A stretch of 64,000 bases of DNA from Bacteroidales bacterium (GCA_028709785.1 JAQUTK010000001.1:83845-147844), one strand, 5' to 3'; positions 9,149 to 18,854 are shown, numbered from the stretch's first letter. A program made the numbers and translations. The notes: a model not told the origin generated them from the sequence alone.

Positions 9149-12100
9149 ATGAAAAAACAACTGCTGGCATTATGTGCCATTTTAGCTCTCGCTGATGCTT
9201 CTGCGCAGACAAAACAACAAAAAGCTTTCTGGAGTGAAGACTTTTCCTCGGGCAAACTGCCTCAGGGATGGGTGCTTGCCGACTCCAGCAAGACCGAAAA
9301 GTGCGCGTGGCTTGTCACCGATCAACCTTACCCGGGTTCTTTCCAGTTTAATCAGCAACAACCACCTATCGCTTCCATCAGCCGTGGCTTTCACCTGCAA
9401 TTTCAGCCGGGTGTGATCACCGGCGAAGAGGTGACAAAGTGGAATCAGAAGAAGGAATACCCGAGTGCCCTTGTACAGACATCGGCCATCAACTGTGAAG
9501 GCAAAAGTCAGGTGATCCTGAAGTTTGAACACAATTTCCGTTGGAACAGCTGGTTTATGGGAAAAGGTGCCGGACTCTATGTGGGTGTCAGCAATGATAA
9601 CAAGACATGGACTCAGTTTAACGTCATCTCTTCCATTCCCGCGGAAACCAGTATGCACACTCCCATTAAAGAGGAGATTAATATCACCGATGTAGCCGCC
9701 AATCAGAAAACAGTCTATATCCGTTTCTTTTGGAAGAACATCTTCTCCTGGTTTTGGATGGTTGATGATATTCAGCTTTGCGAACCCTTGCAGAAAGATG
9801 TTACTATCACGGCTCTTACCTCTCACAAACCGGAGAATAACAAATTCACCAAGAATGACACCCTTCGTGTCAAGGTGAAAAATGTGGGGTCAGAAACTAT
9901 CAACACTGATTTTAAGATCATCGCAACACTTGATGGAAAACAGAAACTGGAGGCTACCGTAGAAGCTTCAAAATCTCCGTTGGCATTCAATAAAGAGAAG
10001 ATTGTAGCTTTCCCTTCGATAGCACTCGACGGACTTGGTTCGCACAAGATTAATTTTGTGACACAGTTGGCCGGTGATCAACGGATCACTAACGATACCC
10101 TGGCAGTCAAACTCTATGCTTCTGAGATGAAGCTCGGAAATGTGACAGGATACAAGAAGATTAACGGTCACGAATTTGAATTGACTAGCAACTACTCTAA
10201 GGTCAAACTGATCTTCTATCGTGATGATATCTTCCGCGTATGGCTTGCGCCCGATGGCGAATTTACCAATCCGGCAGCAGATGAGATTGTGGTCGATTAT
10301 GGCGTGAAAAACCCGAAAGTGTCGACCGGTAACACCGCTACCTATTACAAGTTTGAAACAAAAAACTGTGTGGTACGTGTTTACAAGAATCCGATGCGCT
10401 TTGCTCTCTATGAGAAAGACAACAAAACAGTCGTTTTTGAAGAAGCCGAACCGCTTACTTTCGGTACCAAGAGTTATCAGACATTGAAACGCAGTTCGGA
10501 TGAGTTTGTCTATGGTGGTGGTATGCAACAGGGCCGTTTCTCCCATGCCGGCAAAGATCTGGATATCTCAGTGACAGGATGGGACGAGGGACAAGCCTCC
10601 AATCCGGCACCTTTCTATATGTCATCCAAAGGATATGGTGCTTTCCGCAACACCTTTGCACCCGGCAAATACGCTTTCAGCGGCAAGGAACAGGTGACCG
10701 AGCCGGTGAGTGGTTTTAAGGTGCAGGGCTTCACGAGCCGTCTGACCCACGATGAAAATCGTTTCGACGCATTTTATTTCTATGGCCCTTCTTTGAAAAA
10801 TATCCTTGACGACTATACCGATATTACCGGCAAACCTTTTATGCCGGCCATGTGGATGCTTACCATGGGTGACGCAGACTGCTACAACAAACCGGAACAA
10901 CGGGTAGGATGGGCACAGACAACTCCGGATGTCATCACTCAGATTGCAGACAAATATGTAGAAAATGACATGCCTCGTGGCTGGATCCTCCCCAACGACG
11001 GCTATGGTTGCAGCTATCAGAAACTTGATTCAGTGGTAAAAGAGCTGGGCAAACGTGGATTTCATACCGGACTCTGGACGGAAAATGGAGTGGATAAGAT
11101 TGCTTATGAAGTAGGCACCTGTGGCACCCGTCTCTGTAAACTGGATGTTGCCTGGGTAGGCGAAGGTTATCAGTTTGCACTCAACGGATGCAAGTCGGCT
11201 TTTGAAGGGATCGAAAATAACACCAATGAACGCGGCTTTGTGTGGTCGGTTTGCGGTTGGGCTGGCACCCAACGCTATTCTACCGTGTGGAGTGGCGACC
11301 AAAGTAGTAACTGGGAGTATATCCGTTATCATATTCCGACCATCATTGGTGCCGGACTCTCTGCTCAGAATGCCGCGACCAGTGATATCGATGGTATCTT
11401 TGGCGGTTCGGCACGTACCTACACACGCGACCTGCAATGGAAATGTTTTACCCCAATCATGATGACGATGAGTGGATGGGCCGATGTGGACAGACAACCC
11501 TGGAACTACGGTCATCCGTATACCGAGATCAACCGTGACTTCCTGCGTCTGAAGATGCGTCTTAATCCATATACATACACTTATTGCCATGAAGCCAATG
11601 AGACAGGTGTTCCCATGGCACGTGCCATGGTGCTGGAGTTTCCGCAAGATACCACTACCTGGAGTTCTTCCACCCAGTATCAGTTTATGAGTGGTGAGTG
11701 GATGCTTGTTGCTCCAGTTTACAAAGCAGGAAACTGGCGTACCAATATCTACTTCCCGAAAGGAAAATGGTATGATTTCTGGAATGGAAAGGCATACGAA
11801 GGAGGAAAATGGTTGGACAAATATGAAGCCAAACTGGATATCTGTCCGGTGTTCATCAAAGCCGGTGCCATTATCCCGATGTATCCCGATATGAACTATG
11901 TAGGAGAAAAACCGACTGACGTGCTGACCCTTCAATTGTGGCCTGAAGGCGTAACCTCCTTTGATCTCTATGAAGACGACGGACTGACCCGTGACTATAA
12001 GAAAGGTGAATCAGCAACTACACGGATCACTGTAAAAGCTGCAGAAAGCGGAATCGGCGAGACACTTGTCACCATTGCTGCGGCCAAAGGTGATTTCAAA

Positions 12101-12328
12101 GGCAGATATGCCGAGCGCGCTTACGTATGTGACATTCAGGCGAAAAGTGCACCCAAAACTGTCAAGGCCAATGAGCAGTCGTTGCAGTCTTACACCTCCA
12201 AGGCAGACTTTGAGAAAGCATCGGAAGGTTACTTCTTTGATGCTGCCGACCGGGGCGGTCGCCTTCATGTGAAGACAGCCAAACTGTCGACCAACAAAGA
12301 CGCTACCATCAGCTATATCATTCAATAA
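9149..12328 (+). CDS. Secreted multi-domain GH31 glycoside hydrolase
   Basis: A 1059-residue secreted enzyme. A signal peptide (LLALCAILALADASAQ) is followed by a jelly-roll domain at about 25-215 (WSEDFSSGKLPQGW to WFWMVDDIQLCEP, MAM/choice-of-anchor-like), a CARDB-like Ig domain at about 218-325, the GH31 N-terminal sandwich (about 330-560), the TIM barrel (about 560-890) and C-terminal sandwiches. The expected nucleophile region is KLDVAWVG (Asp near 667) and the acid region is WSGDQSSNWE (Asp near 716). The nucleophile context differs from the WIDMNE type of ordinary alpha-glucosidases; I recall DVAWVG in GH31 enzymes acting on alpha-GalNAc, but this is not certain. No SusCD pair is adjacent. 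Substrate therefore open. Confidence 0.85.
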   Translation: MKKQLLALCAILALADASAQTKQQKAFWSEDFSSGKLPQGWVLADSSKTEKCAWLVTDQPYPGSFQFNQQQPPIASISRGFHLQFQPGVITGEEVTKWNQKKEYPSALVQTSAINCEGKSQVILKFEHNFRWNSWFMGKGAGLYVGVSNDNKTWTQFNVISSIPAETSMHTPIKEEINITDVAANQKTVYIRFFWKNIFSWFWMVDDIQLCEPLQKDVTITALTSHKPENNKFTKNDTLRVKVKNVGSETINTDFKIIATLDGKQKLEATVEASKSPLAFNKEKIVAFPSIALDGLGSHKINFVTQLAGDQRITNDTLAVKLYASEMKLGNVTGYKKINGHEFELTSNYSKVKLIFYRDDIFRVWLAPDGEFTNPAADEIVVDYGVKNPKVSTGNTATYYKFETKNCVVRVYKNPMRFALYEKDNKTVVFEEAEPLTFGTKSYQTLKRSSDEFVYGGGMQQGRFSHAGKDLDISVTGWDEGQASNPAPFYMSSKGYGAFRNTFAPGKYAFSGKEQVTEPVSGFKVQGFTSRLTHDENRFDAFYFYGPSLKNILDDYTDITGKPFMPAMWMLTMGDADCYNKPEQRVGWAQTTPDVITQIADKYVENDMPRGWILPNDGYGCSYQKLDSVVKELGKRGFHTGLWTENGVDKIAYEVGTCGTRLCKLDVAWVGEGYQFALNGCKSAFEGIENNTNERGFVWSVCGWAGTQRYSTVWSGDQSSNWEYIRYHIPTIIGAGLSAQNAATSDIDGIFGGSARTYTRDLQWKCFTPIMMTMSGWADVDRQPWNYGHPYTEINRDFLRLKMRLNPYTYTYCHEANETGVPMARAMVLEFPQDTTTWSSSTQYQFMSGEWMLVAPVYKAGNWRTNIYFPKGKWYDFWNGKAYEGGKWLDKYEAKLDICPVFIKAGAIIPMYPDMNYVGEKPTDVLTLQLWPEGVTSFDLYEDDGLTRDYKKGESATTRITVKAAESGIGETLVTIAAAKGDFKGRYAERAYVCDIQAKSAPKTVKANEQSLQSYTSKADFEKASEGYFFDAADRGGRLHVKTAKLSTNKDATISYIIQ

Positions 12329-12350
12329 TAGCCGGAAGAGAGAAAGATAG

Positions 12351-12383
12351 GTAGAGGGTGTGTCTGAATGACGCACCCTCTAC
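12351..12383 (+). terminator. Terminator of the GH31 gene
   Basis: GTAGAGGGTG pairs with CACCCTCTAC; the stem continues inward as TGTC/GACG with one G-U pair around a TGAAT loop. A T-rich stretch (TTGTTTGTTC) follows. It starts 22 bp after the stop codon. Confidence 0.8.
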
Positions 12384-12554
12384 TTGTTTGTTCCCCCGAT
12401 GTTCTTTTTAATATATTCCACCCATCCTGAAGAGTGAAAATAGTAAACTTACTCTTTCCTCAGAGCAGCCTTACAGTGCACATAGTCTTTAGGATGCAGG
12501 AACATAAATCAACCAGACCTGATGATAAACAGAAGCAACAAGGATGATTTAGTC

Positions 12555-12625
12555 ATTCTGTGTCACGGAACAGTTATTCTGTGACACGGAATAGCTGTTC
12601 CGTGACACAGAATAACTATTCCGTG
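12555..12625. repeat. Nested quasi-palindromic repeat cluster
   Basis: Four related units of about 21 bp: ATTCTGTGTCACGGAACAGTT, its variant ATTCTGTGACACGGAATAGCT, an inverted copy TTCCGTGACACAGAATAACT, and a partial ATTCCGTG. Each unit is itself nearly palindromic around GTGTCAC/GTGACAC. As a whole, 12564-12591 pairs with 12598-12625 with two mismatches around a 6-nt loop. It lies between the GH31 terminator and the promoter of the next gene, in a non-coding gap of 466 bp. Could be a REP-like element or a cluster of regulator sites. Confidence 0.75.
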
Positions 12626-12710
12626 CTTCAATACGAAGAATCTGTCTGCATGTATCAACTTTTGCATACCTTTCTCTGATAAAAGAGATCTGTTTCAAAA
12701 GCGTTTGATC

Positions 12711-12743
12711 TTTATGAGTGGAAAGAAATAATATGTACCTTTG
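12711..12743 (+). promoter_or_regulatory. Promoter of the DUF3843-like gene
   Basis: TTTA, 21 nt, TACCTTTG fits the Bacteroidetes consensus. It overlaps the TTG at 12741 given as the ORF-track start, so the true start must lie downstream. Confidence 0.6.
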
Positions 12744-12794
12744 TCTTCTCAAAATCATTCCTCTGCATGGAGGAAACTACTAACAAAGAAGGAA

Positions 12795-14315
12795 ATGAAA
12801 CAAGCAGGCAACAGGACCATCTATCTGAAAGACTGGATGAATGTGCATCCCGAAATCAAACAGAGCAACTCCGATCTTTACTATATTCAATTATCAAACC
12901 GTATTCTGAATGCAATCGAAGTGATTCTGCCTTCGGAACTCTTCGTTCTGGAAGAAGCCAAGGAGATCAGTGTACATGTCGCTGCCTGGTTTGAAGATAT
13001 CATTTCCGGACTCCATATCTGGGACTCTTTTACCCATACCTGTCAGGCACTTTACGGCAAGCGTCTTCCTTTTCCGACGATTGATGAGGCTGATTATTTT
13101 GAAGGCGAGGTAAACCAGGCCGATCTCGAGTTTCTGATCTGGCACCTGCTGCAACGTTTTCACGGCAATGAGAATGATATCATGATCAATCCCCAAGATC
13201 CGGGAATTAGGTTCATGGCTCAGGGAATAACCAAACTGCTGGAAGAGGAATATGAGACTGCCCCCGAAAGCACAACGATGCAGGAGTATCTCGATCCCAG
13301 GAAGTACGACGATTATTATACATTCACGCGCAATGCCGAATGGCTCTATTTCTTCTCCTACCTCCACGGCCCTTCCAACGAGGAACGCCTGAATGGTCTC
13401 TACGAAGAGATGAAAGAGATACAAGATCAGTACACGAAAGAAGAACTCGCCCGTATCTTTTACGATGCGCGCAATCAGATGCTTTTCTCTTCGCACGGCG
13501 GACCACTGGCATGTACTGTCAGCGAGTGGATGGCGGCCATGTATGAAGAGACTCCCTGGGTGAAGGAACTGCTCGATGGGGTAGCCGTACGTGAGCGCGC
13601 ATGGTATTTTGTGGAGGAAAAGACTCCGATACATCTTACGCTGGTAGCTAAAGAGGGAGGGGAGACGATCAAAGCCCTCTGCAAGAGTGTCTCCATGGAG
13701 ACCTTGAAAAGCATTCTTCCCGGAAAGTCCAATATCTCGGTTGCCTGTGTCAGATATCATGACGAGTGGTGGTTTAACGGCAGCATCCTTTTGGACAACA
13801 AAAAAGAAAATCCTTCCGAGATCAAACCGGCTGCAGAAGAAACTCCTGCAATGGAACACAAAGACTATGTGGCATTCATGAAAGCGACCAATAACTACGA
13901 CCTTGCCTACATTGAGTCGTATGAAACACTGAAATCCTTTCTTGTGGATTCGCTGGGATGGGCAGACAATGAAGATGAGACGCTGCCGACGCTCAAGGAT
14001 AATGAGAACTTTGTCTTGTATGCCAACAAGGACAAAGGATTGCTCATTGCTCCGGATATATGCAGCCTGGTAAAAGATCCTGCTAACCCTTACTATAATG
14101 CGGAAGAGGCGGCAGAAGAAGCAACAATGCTTTACTTTATTCCCGGACTCTGTCCGATAGACCTGCTGCAAAGACTGGAAAGAGACAACCTGATCCCTGA
14201 TACAGGCTTTCAGCCATTGGACGATACCTCCAAAGAAGAGGCAAAAGTCTTGTTTCAGGAAAACAAAGATTTTTTTGCGCGCTATTTCCTTACCGACTAT
14301 TATTTCGGAGAGTAA
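12795..14315 (+). CDS. DUF3843-like conserved protein
   Basis: A 506-residue soluble protein with no signal peptide or transmembrane segment. It begins MKQAGNRTIYLKDWMNVHPE and resembles what I know as the Bacteroidetes family DUF3843, whose function is unknown. It is rich in Glu, Asp and aromatic residues throughout and shows no catalytic motif I recognise. The ATG at 12795 is chosen because the upstream TTG start would sit inside the -7 box and because a purine-rich AAGAAGGAA precedes this ATG. It stands alone: terminator and repeat on one side, a convergent gene 47 bp away on the other. Confidence 0.6.
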   Translation: MKQAGNRTIYLKDWMNVHPEIKQSNSDLYYIQLSNRILNAIEVILPSELFVLEEAKEISVHVAAWFEDIISGLHIWDSFTHTCQALYGKRLPFPTIDEADYFEGEVNQADLEFLIWHLLQRFHGNENDIMINPQDPGIRFMAQGITKLLEEEYETAPESTTMQEYLDPRKYDDYYTFTRNAEWLYFFSYLHGPSNEERLNGLYEEMKEIQDQYTKEELARIFYDARNQMLFSSHGGPLACTVSEWMAAMYEETPWVKELLDGVAVRERAWYFVEEKTPIHLTLVAKEGGETIKALCKSVSMETLKSILPGKSNISVACVRYHDEWWFNGSILLDNKKENPSEIKPAAEETPAMEHKDYVAFMKATNNYDLAYIESYETLKSFLVDSLGWADNEDETLPTLKDNENFVLYANKDKGLLIAPDICSLVKDPANPYYNAEEAAEEATMLYFIPGLCPIDLLQRLERDNLIPDTGFQPLDDTSKEEAKVLFQENKDFFARYFLTDYYFGE

Positions 14316-14362
14316 GAGAAGAAACGTTCAGCAACATATACCACCAGAATCAAAAGCAGATA

Positions 14363-15268
14363 TTACTTCCTCACAGGAGCAACATGCTGCTTTTCTGATA
14401 TTGTACGCGCTGCAAAATAGCCGATAGCGCCATTTGAAAGATTGGTTGTTACATTGCTCAATGGACCGCCAAAGAACGGATTCTCACCGGCAATCTCTTT
14501 CTGACATTGTAGTAAGAAATTGTAATACCCTTTACTGATACTACAGAGCTGAATCCGGATCGTATCTCCCGGTTTTATAAATGTCATGTGTTGGGCATCT
14601 TCCTCTGTAAAGCGATCTTTCTCCTTCCTGTCAGGGAAATAGCCGATCGAAGCACCGTTTATATATTGCTCTTCAATGCCCATATCATCAAAGACGATAT
14701 ATCTGCTGATCTTGTTATATACGGAGTCATTGACCTGATATCTGATAAAGTAGTAACTCTTGTCCGGTACGTCCATGGCATACATGTTGATGGAAAAGAA
14801 CTTATAACCCATCATCTCGGGCGTTGTTATCGTGATGGAGTCCAAATCAATCTTTTGCTCCATTTTTGCCTCCGCGCTATATGTTTCGCCCACGCCATCA
14901 CCATCAAAGTCGGTCTTTACAGTAAGTGTGTATCTCTTGCCCGGTGTGCCACTCATCAGCACCGATGTCCGGTACAGTCCGGGCACTGTATCCACCTCCG
15001 TAAGCGTATATTCCGTACCATCTTCCGAGGTGATGCTGACCAGAGCATCCGAGATTCTGGGGTTGGGTTGGTTGTCGAAATAGCCCGTCGAACTGCTTAT
15101 CTCTATTTCCTGATATGAAGGCAGATCCGTCAGCACCCCGTATATGACGATGACCGGTTTGGCATTATCGGTATCCAGTTCGATCGTCTCTGTGCATCCG
15201 CACATACAAACAGCCAGAAAAGAAGCTGCTGTTTTTACCAGAAATCTTTGTAAGTTATGTTGTAACAT
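14363..15268 (-). CDS. DUF4249 lipoprotein partner of TonB-dependent receptor
   Basis: A 301-residue protein with an N-terminal hydrophobic stretch and lipobox (LAVCMCGC), so probably outer-membrane anchored. The core matches DUF4249: an Ig-like N-terminal half (KPVIVIYGVLTDLPSYQEIEI) with an acidic DTDFDGDGVGE-like turn, then mixed sheets. DUF4249 proteins are typically encoded directly after a TonB-dependent receptor, as here (5 bp gap), and are thought to act with it much as SusD does with SusC, although the ligand is unknown. It is the last gene of the minus-strand unit. Confidence 0.85.
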   Translation of the reverse strand: MLQHNLQRFLVKTAASFLAVCMCGCTETIELDTDNAKPVIVIYGVLTDLPSYQEIEISSSTGYFDNQPNPRISDALVSITSEDGTEYTLTEVDTVPGLYRTSVLMSGTPGKRYTLTVKTDFDGDGVGETYSAEAKMEQKIDLDSITITTPEMMGYKFFSINMYAMDVPDKSYYFIRYQVNDSVYNKISRYIVFDDMGIEEQYINGASIGYFPDRKEKDRFTEEDAQHMTFIKPGDTIRIQLCSISKGYYNFLLQCQKEIAGENPFFGGPLSNVTTNLSNGAIGYFAARTISEKQHVAPVRK

Positions 15269-15273
15269 CGTCG

Positions 15274-17694
15274 TTAAAATTTAAAGTTGTACGTAATGGA
15301 AGGAACCATACCAAACAGGTAGGTCATGTTCGCCTCCGGTATCCCGGTAGGGGTGTCCTGATCGTAGGTAATGATCCAGGGATTCTTTTGTCCGTATGCA
15401 TTATAGACTGAGAAATTCCATTCTCCTGTCCAAAACCTTTTTGTATCATGCTTCGGCACATAGTTGACCGACAGATCCAACCGGTGATAGTCCGTTCGCC
15501 GGTATTCATTTCTTCCCGAATAAACCGGAAAGTATTCACCTCCGATTTCAAAGCGGCCGGTCGGGTAGGAGGTTGGATTTCCCGTCGAATAGACCCACGC
15601 GGCAGAGAAATTCCATTTCTTCGAAAGCGCATACGAAACTGATACATTGATACTATGTGTCTTATCAAACGGTGAGAGATAAGTCTTTCCATTGTTAATC
15701 TCGGGTATGGTACGCTCAGAGCGAGACAATGTATAATTGATAAATCCGGTCAATGCACCTGTATTCTTTCTCACCATCAGCTCCACGCCATACGCCTTGC
15801 CATTGCCCACCCGTATCTCTCCATCCAGTTTCTTGTTTAACATGAGTTGTGCGTGATCGGCAAAATCAATCAGATGACTCATTTTTTTGTAATAAACCTC
15901 CACCGACGCTTCGATTGCATTCTTGTTGAAATTTTGAAAATACCCTGCGGAAACCATATCCATTGCCTGTGGTTTGATATTCGGGTTAGCAGGAAACCAT
16001 AAGTCAAGCGGACTTCCTGACGAAGAGTTATTGGCCAGCTGGATAAACTGTGTATTCCTTGTGTAATTTGCCTTGACCGATGATTGATCGGTCAGCTTAT
16101 AGACCACTCCCACGCGGGGCTCCAGCGCATGATAGGTGTTGTATATTTTACCCGCACCATACCGTGTTGAATCAATGGCCTCGTAGTTCTTATTATAGGT
16201 ATAGACAGTTGCACTTCCCATATTTTGGAAAAAACCCCACCGAAGACCATATCTCACGGTCAGTTTGTCGTTCACTTCCTGTTCGGCAGAGAGGTACAGA
16301 CTGTGCTCCAATGTGTTATTAGCCGGCACTCTGAAATCATCATAATCCGGTTGAGTAATCAGTCCGGGATTAAACCGGTGTAACGTAGAGGTAGCCCCGT
16401 ACGAAAGCACCAGATTGGAGTTAACGGAACGGGTAAAGTCCCATCTTACTGTCAGATCTGTGATATTTGACACCCATTTCGCCTTTGCATTCTCCATATC
16501 AGATTGCAGGAGGAAATGGTAATCTGTCAGATGCAGACTGAGATTCGAATAGAGATTCTCATGATAGACATGTTTCCAATTGAGAGATCCCACTTTGTTG
16601 CCATAGCTGAATCTGGCTATTGACGAACCAAAGTTGTCATTGCCCATATACAGATTCATGGAGAGCTTATCAAAGGCCGAAAAGCGATGTGTCATTTTTG
16701 CATTCAGATCGTAAAAGTAGATAGACGATTCGCGCATCGACTTGTCGGAAGAGAGTTTGAGAAACAGATCCGCATAACTGCGCCTTCCGCTGAGCACCCA
16801 CGAAGTCTTATCTCCCAGCGATCCTTCCAGCATCAGCCGACTCGATATCAATCCCAGTCCGCCACTCCCTCTCAGTTTGCCCGTATAATCATCTTTCAGT
16901 TGCACGTCCAGTAAAGAAGACAACCTTCCGCCATACATCATCGGGAGATCCCCTTTGTATAATTGCACTTTGTCCACGATGTCATTATTGAATACAGAAA
17001 AGAAGCCAAACATATGCCCGGCATTGTAAACAGTCGATTGATCCAACAGGATCAGGTTTTGGTCTGCCGAACCTCCGCGTACACTGAAACCGGAGCTTCC
17101 TTCCGAAGTGGGTTGTACTCCCGGCAATAACTGAATCGCTTTGATTACGTCCACTTCCCCCATCAATGCCGGCATCTTCTTTATTTCACCGATGCTGAGT
17201 TTGTCCACACCCATGATAGTCCGCGTTACAGTTTCATCTTTTTTCTCTTTAAAGACCACACTCTCTTCTACCACGACCTCTTTCATCAGGAGGGTATCCA
17301 TATCAAGGTTGAAGTCACGCTTCATGGCCGCACTTATCATTACACGGGTTGTGATGGTCTTATAACCGATATATGAGACGACAAAAGTGTATGTTCCCTT
17401 CGGTAAAGAAAGCGAATAAGCGCCATTCTCATCCGTGGAAGTTCCTTTCTTTAGCTCTTTCACATTTACGCTGACAGATAAAAGAGGTTCTTTTGTTTTC
17501 AAGTCTCTGATTGTTCCGGAAACTTTATACTTATTTTCGGGATTCACAGGGTTATCTGCAGCACTCGGTGTTGCGTACGGATTACTCTTCGCCATTGCGA
17601 TAGACGAACAGACAAAAAGAAGCATACAGATTCTTGTTGATGTGCGAAACAGTAGAGAATGGAAGCCTTTCTGAAAGAAATGATCCAGTTTCAT
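15274..17694 (-). CDS. TonB-dependent outer-membrane receptor
   Basis: An 806-residue receptor. After the signal peptide (about 1-35) there is a CarboxypepD_reg-like domain (about 57-135, VSGTIRDLKTKEPLLSVSVNV), then the plug (about 160-260, including GEVDVIKAIQLLPGVQ and GFSVRGGSADQNLILLD), and a 22-strand-type barrel ending in the terminal aromatic motif (SITYNFKF). It imports a ligand with energy from TonB-ExbBD. There is no STN domain, so no anti-sigma signalling is expected. The pairing with DUF4249 rather than SusD separates it from glycan-import systems. Ligand not predictable from the sequence. Confidence 0.9.
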   Translation of the reverse strand: MKLDHFFQKGFHSLLFRTSTRICMLLFVCSSIAMAKSNPYATPSAADNPVNPENKYKVSGTIRDLKTKEPLLSVSVNVKELKKGTSTDENGAYSLSLPKGTYTFVVSYIGYKTITTRVMISAAMKRDFNLDMDTLLMKEVVVEESVVFKEKKDETVTRTIMGVDKLSIGEIKKMPALMGEVDVIKAIQLLPGVQPTSEGSSGFSVRGGSADQNLILLDQSTVYNAGHMFGFFSVFNNDIVDKVQLYKGDLPMMYGGRLSSLLDVQLKDDYTGKLRGSGGLGLISSRLMLEGSLGDKTSWVLSGRRSYADLFLKLSSDKSMRESSIYFYDLNAKMTHRFSAFDKLSMNLYMGNDNFGSSIARFSYGNKVGSLNWKHVYHENLYSNLSLHLTDYHFLLQSDMENAKAKWVSNITDLTVRWDFTRSVNSNLVLSYGATSTLHRFNPGLITQPDYDDFRVPANNTLEHSLYLSAEQEVNDKLTVRYGLRWGFFQNMGSATVYTYNKNYEAIDSTRYGAGKIYNTYHALEPRVGVVYKLTDQSSVKANYTRNTQFIQLANNSSSGSPLDLWFPANPNIKPQAMDMVSAGYFQNFNKNAIEASVEVYYKKMSHLIDFADHAQLMLNKKLDGEIRVGNGKAYGVELMVRKNTGALTGFINYTLSRSERTIPEINNGKTYLSPFDKTHSINVSVSYALSKKWNFSAAWVYSTGNPTSYPTGRFEIGGEYFPVYSGRNEYRRTDYHRLDLSVNYVPKHDTKRFWTGEWNFSVYNAYGQKNPWIITYDQDTPTGIPEANMTYLFGMVPSITYNFKF

Positions 17695-17740
17695 AAATGA
17701 ATATATGTTAGTATTTGAATTCCCCTTATAAAGTCTGCAA

Positions 17741-17758
17741 GCAAATCAATCGATTTGC
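17741..17758. repeat. Small hairpin in the TPR-TonB receptor gap
   Basis: GCAAATC-AATC-GATTTGC is a perfect 7-bp inverted repeat in the 75-bp gap between the TPR gene and the receptor gene. It may be an attenuator or an operator; it lacks the T-run of a terminator on the minus strand. Confidence 0.35.
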
Positions 17759-17769
17759 CCCGTTATCAC

Positions 17770-18582
17770 CTATTTTTGCTGTTTCTTGATTCGTTTGACC
17801 ATCAAGTCAAACTCAAGTTTGCATTTAGCCGCTTCCTTCAGTTCACCGGTCTCCTCATACAAAGCCCCCAGACGGGCCAGAGTTGTCAGATAGAGATGTT
17901 CCGGATTTCCATCCTCCACACCGATGAACTCCAACAGTTCTTTCAGCGTACGGATAGAGCGTTGCGGATCGCCATTGTTATAATAAAAGATAGATAGCTG
18001 GTAGATATACTCCGGCAGAAAGATATTCTTACTGCCTGTCCACCGTTGCAGGATCTCAAAATGTTTTTGCGTATAGAGTTGGAGTTCGTCGAGTCGTTTC
18101 ATCGCCTTCTCCTTATTATAATAGGTCGCATAGACTCTGGCAAGCGTATAATGCAAATCCCTTTCCATCACAAGCGAGCTTCCCGGGTACGCATGAAAAC
18201 GGAAGAGATTCTCTTCCAACAGGCGGATCACTTCCGGATAGTTGTCCGATTGAATCAGCTTGATACCTTTGCGTATCACAGAATCCGTTTTTTGCTTGGC
18301 GTCCTTATAATAAACCAGTGCCTCTTCTATCAGTATGTTGTTGGTCGTATCCAGCTTTGCAGCCCGGTAGCTATACAACCGGAGAGTGTCCGTTAATAGT
18401 GAATCAGTAGCAAGATAACTGATCAGCACATGCAAACACTCTTCCTTTCCATCTTTCGGAAGCATCGTGTCTGTCCGGGCCGTTTGCGCAAGCGAGTCCG
18501 GTGTAACCGTTGCTCTTGCGCTACCAGCGGGCAGTACGAAGATTTCGATACAAATAAGGAGTATCAGCCAGATCCTAGTCAT
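17770..18582 (-). CDS. Secreted TPR-like helical-repeat protein
   Basis: A 270-residue exported protein with a signal peptide (LLICIEIFVLPAGSARA). Residues about 110-260 form helix-turn-helix repeats of TPR type (LHYTLARVYATYYNKEKAMKRLDEL, YQLSIFYYNNGDPQRSIRTLKELL, LARLGALYEETGELKEAAKCKLE). It is the first gene of the minus-strand unit with the TonB-dependent receptor and the DUF4249 lipoprotein, which suggests a periplasmic accessory role. On the minus strand a -7 box TACTTTTG lies at 18605-18612, about 25 bp before the start codon. Confidence 0.75.
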   Translation of the reverse strand: MTRIWLILLICIEIFVLPAGSARATVTPDSLAQTARTDTMLPKDGKEECLHVLISYLATDSLLTDTLRLYSYRAAKLDTTNNILIEEALVYYKDAKQKTDSVIRKGIKLIQSDNYPEVIRLLEENLFRFHAYPGSSLVMERDLHYTLARVYATYYNKEKAMKRLDELQLYTQKHFEILQRWTGSKNIFLPEYIYQLSIFYYNNGDPQRSIRTLKELLEFIGVEDGNPEHLYLTTLARLGALYEETGELKEAAKCKLEFDLMVKRIKKQQK

Positions 18583-18854
18583 CTATATAATATGTATAAT
18601 ATAACAAAAGTAGATAAAATCATTTGATTGTATCGATACTTTGGCAGAAATAATCTCTATTCTGTTCGCTTCAAACAGAAACCGGACAGTTGTGCGATAA
18701 TTCAGAAAATTGCATGAAAAAAGTCTCGTTTTTCTATGTTTTTCTTTAGTCTGAATGAAAATGTCCACTAATGTCCTTCTTTGAAATTGTCTAAACGGTT
18801 GATATATTAGTAATTAACAAAGTCAATGAACGTGAAGATGTCCACCATGATTTT

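Noticed and set aside
11030-11935. 301-aa minus-strand ORF inside the GH31 gene
   Set aside because: Shadow frame of a clearly conserved glycosidase, without start context or recognisable domains.
12555-12625. CRISPR-like array of four repeats
   Set aside because: Units are palindromic, differ in orientation and lack spacers of constant length; no cas gene is near.
12894-14171. 425-aa minus-strand ORF opposite the DUF3843-like gene
   Set aside because: It is a shadow frame: low-complexity Ile/Phe/Arg-rich composition, no family features, and the plus-strand gene has a promoter and a natural protein sequence.
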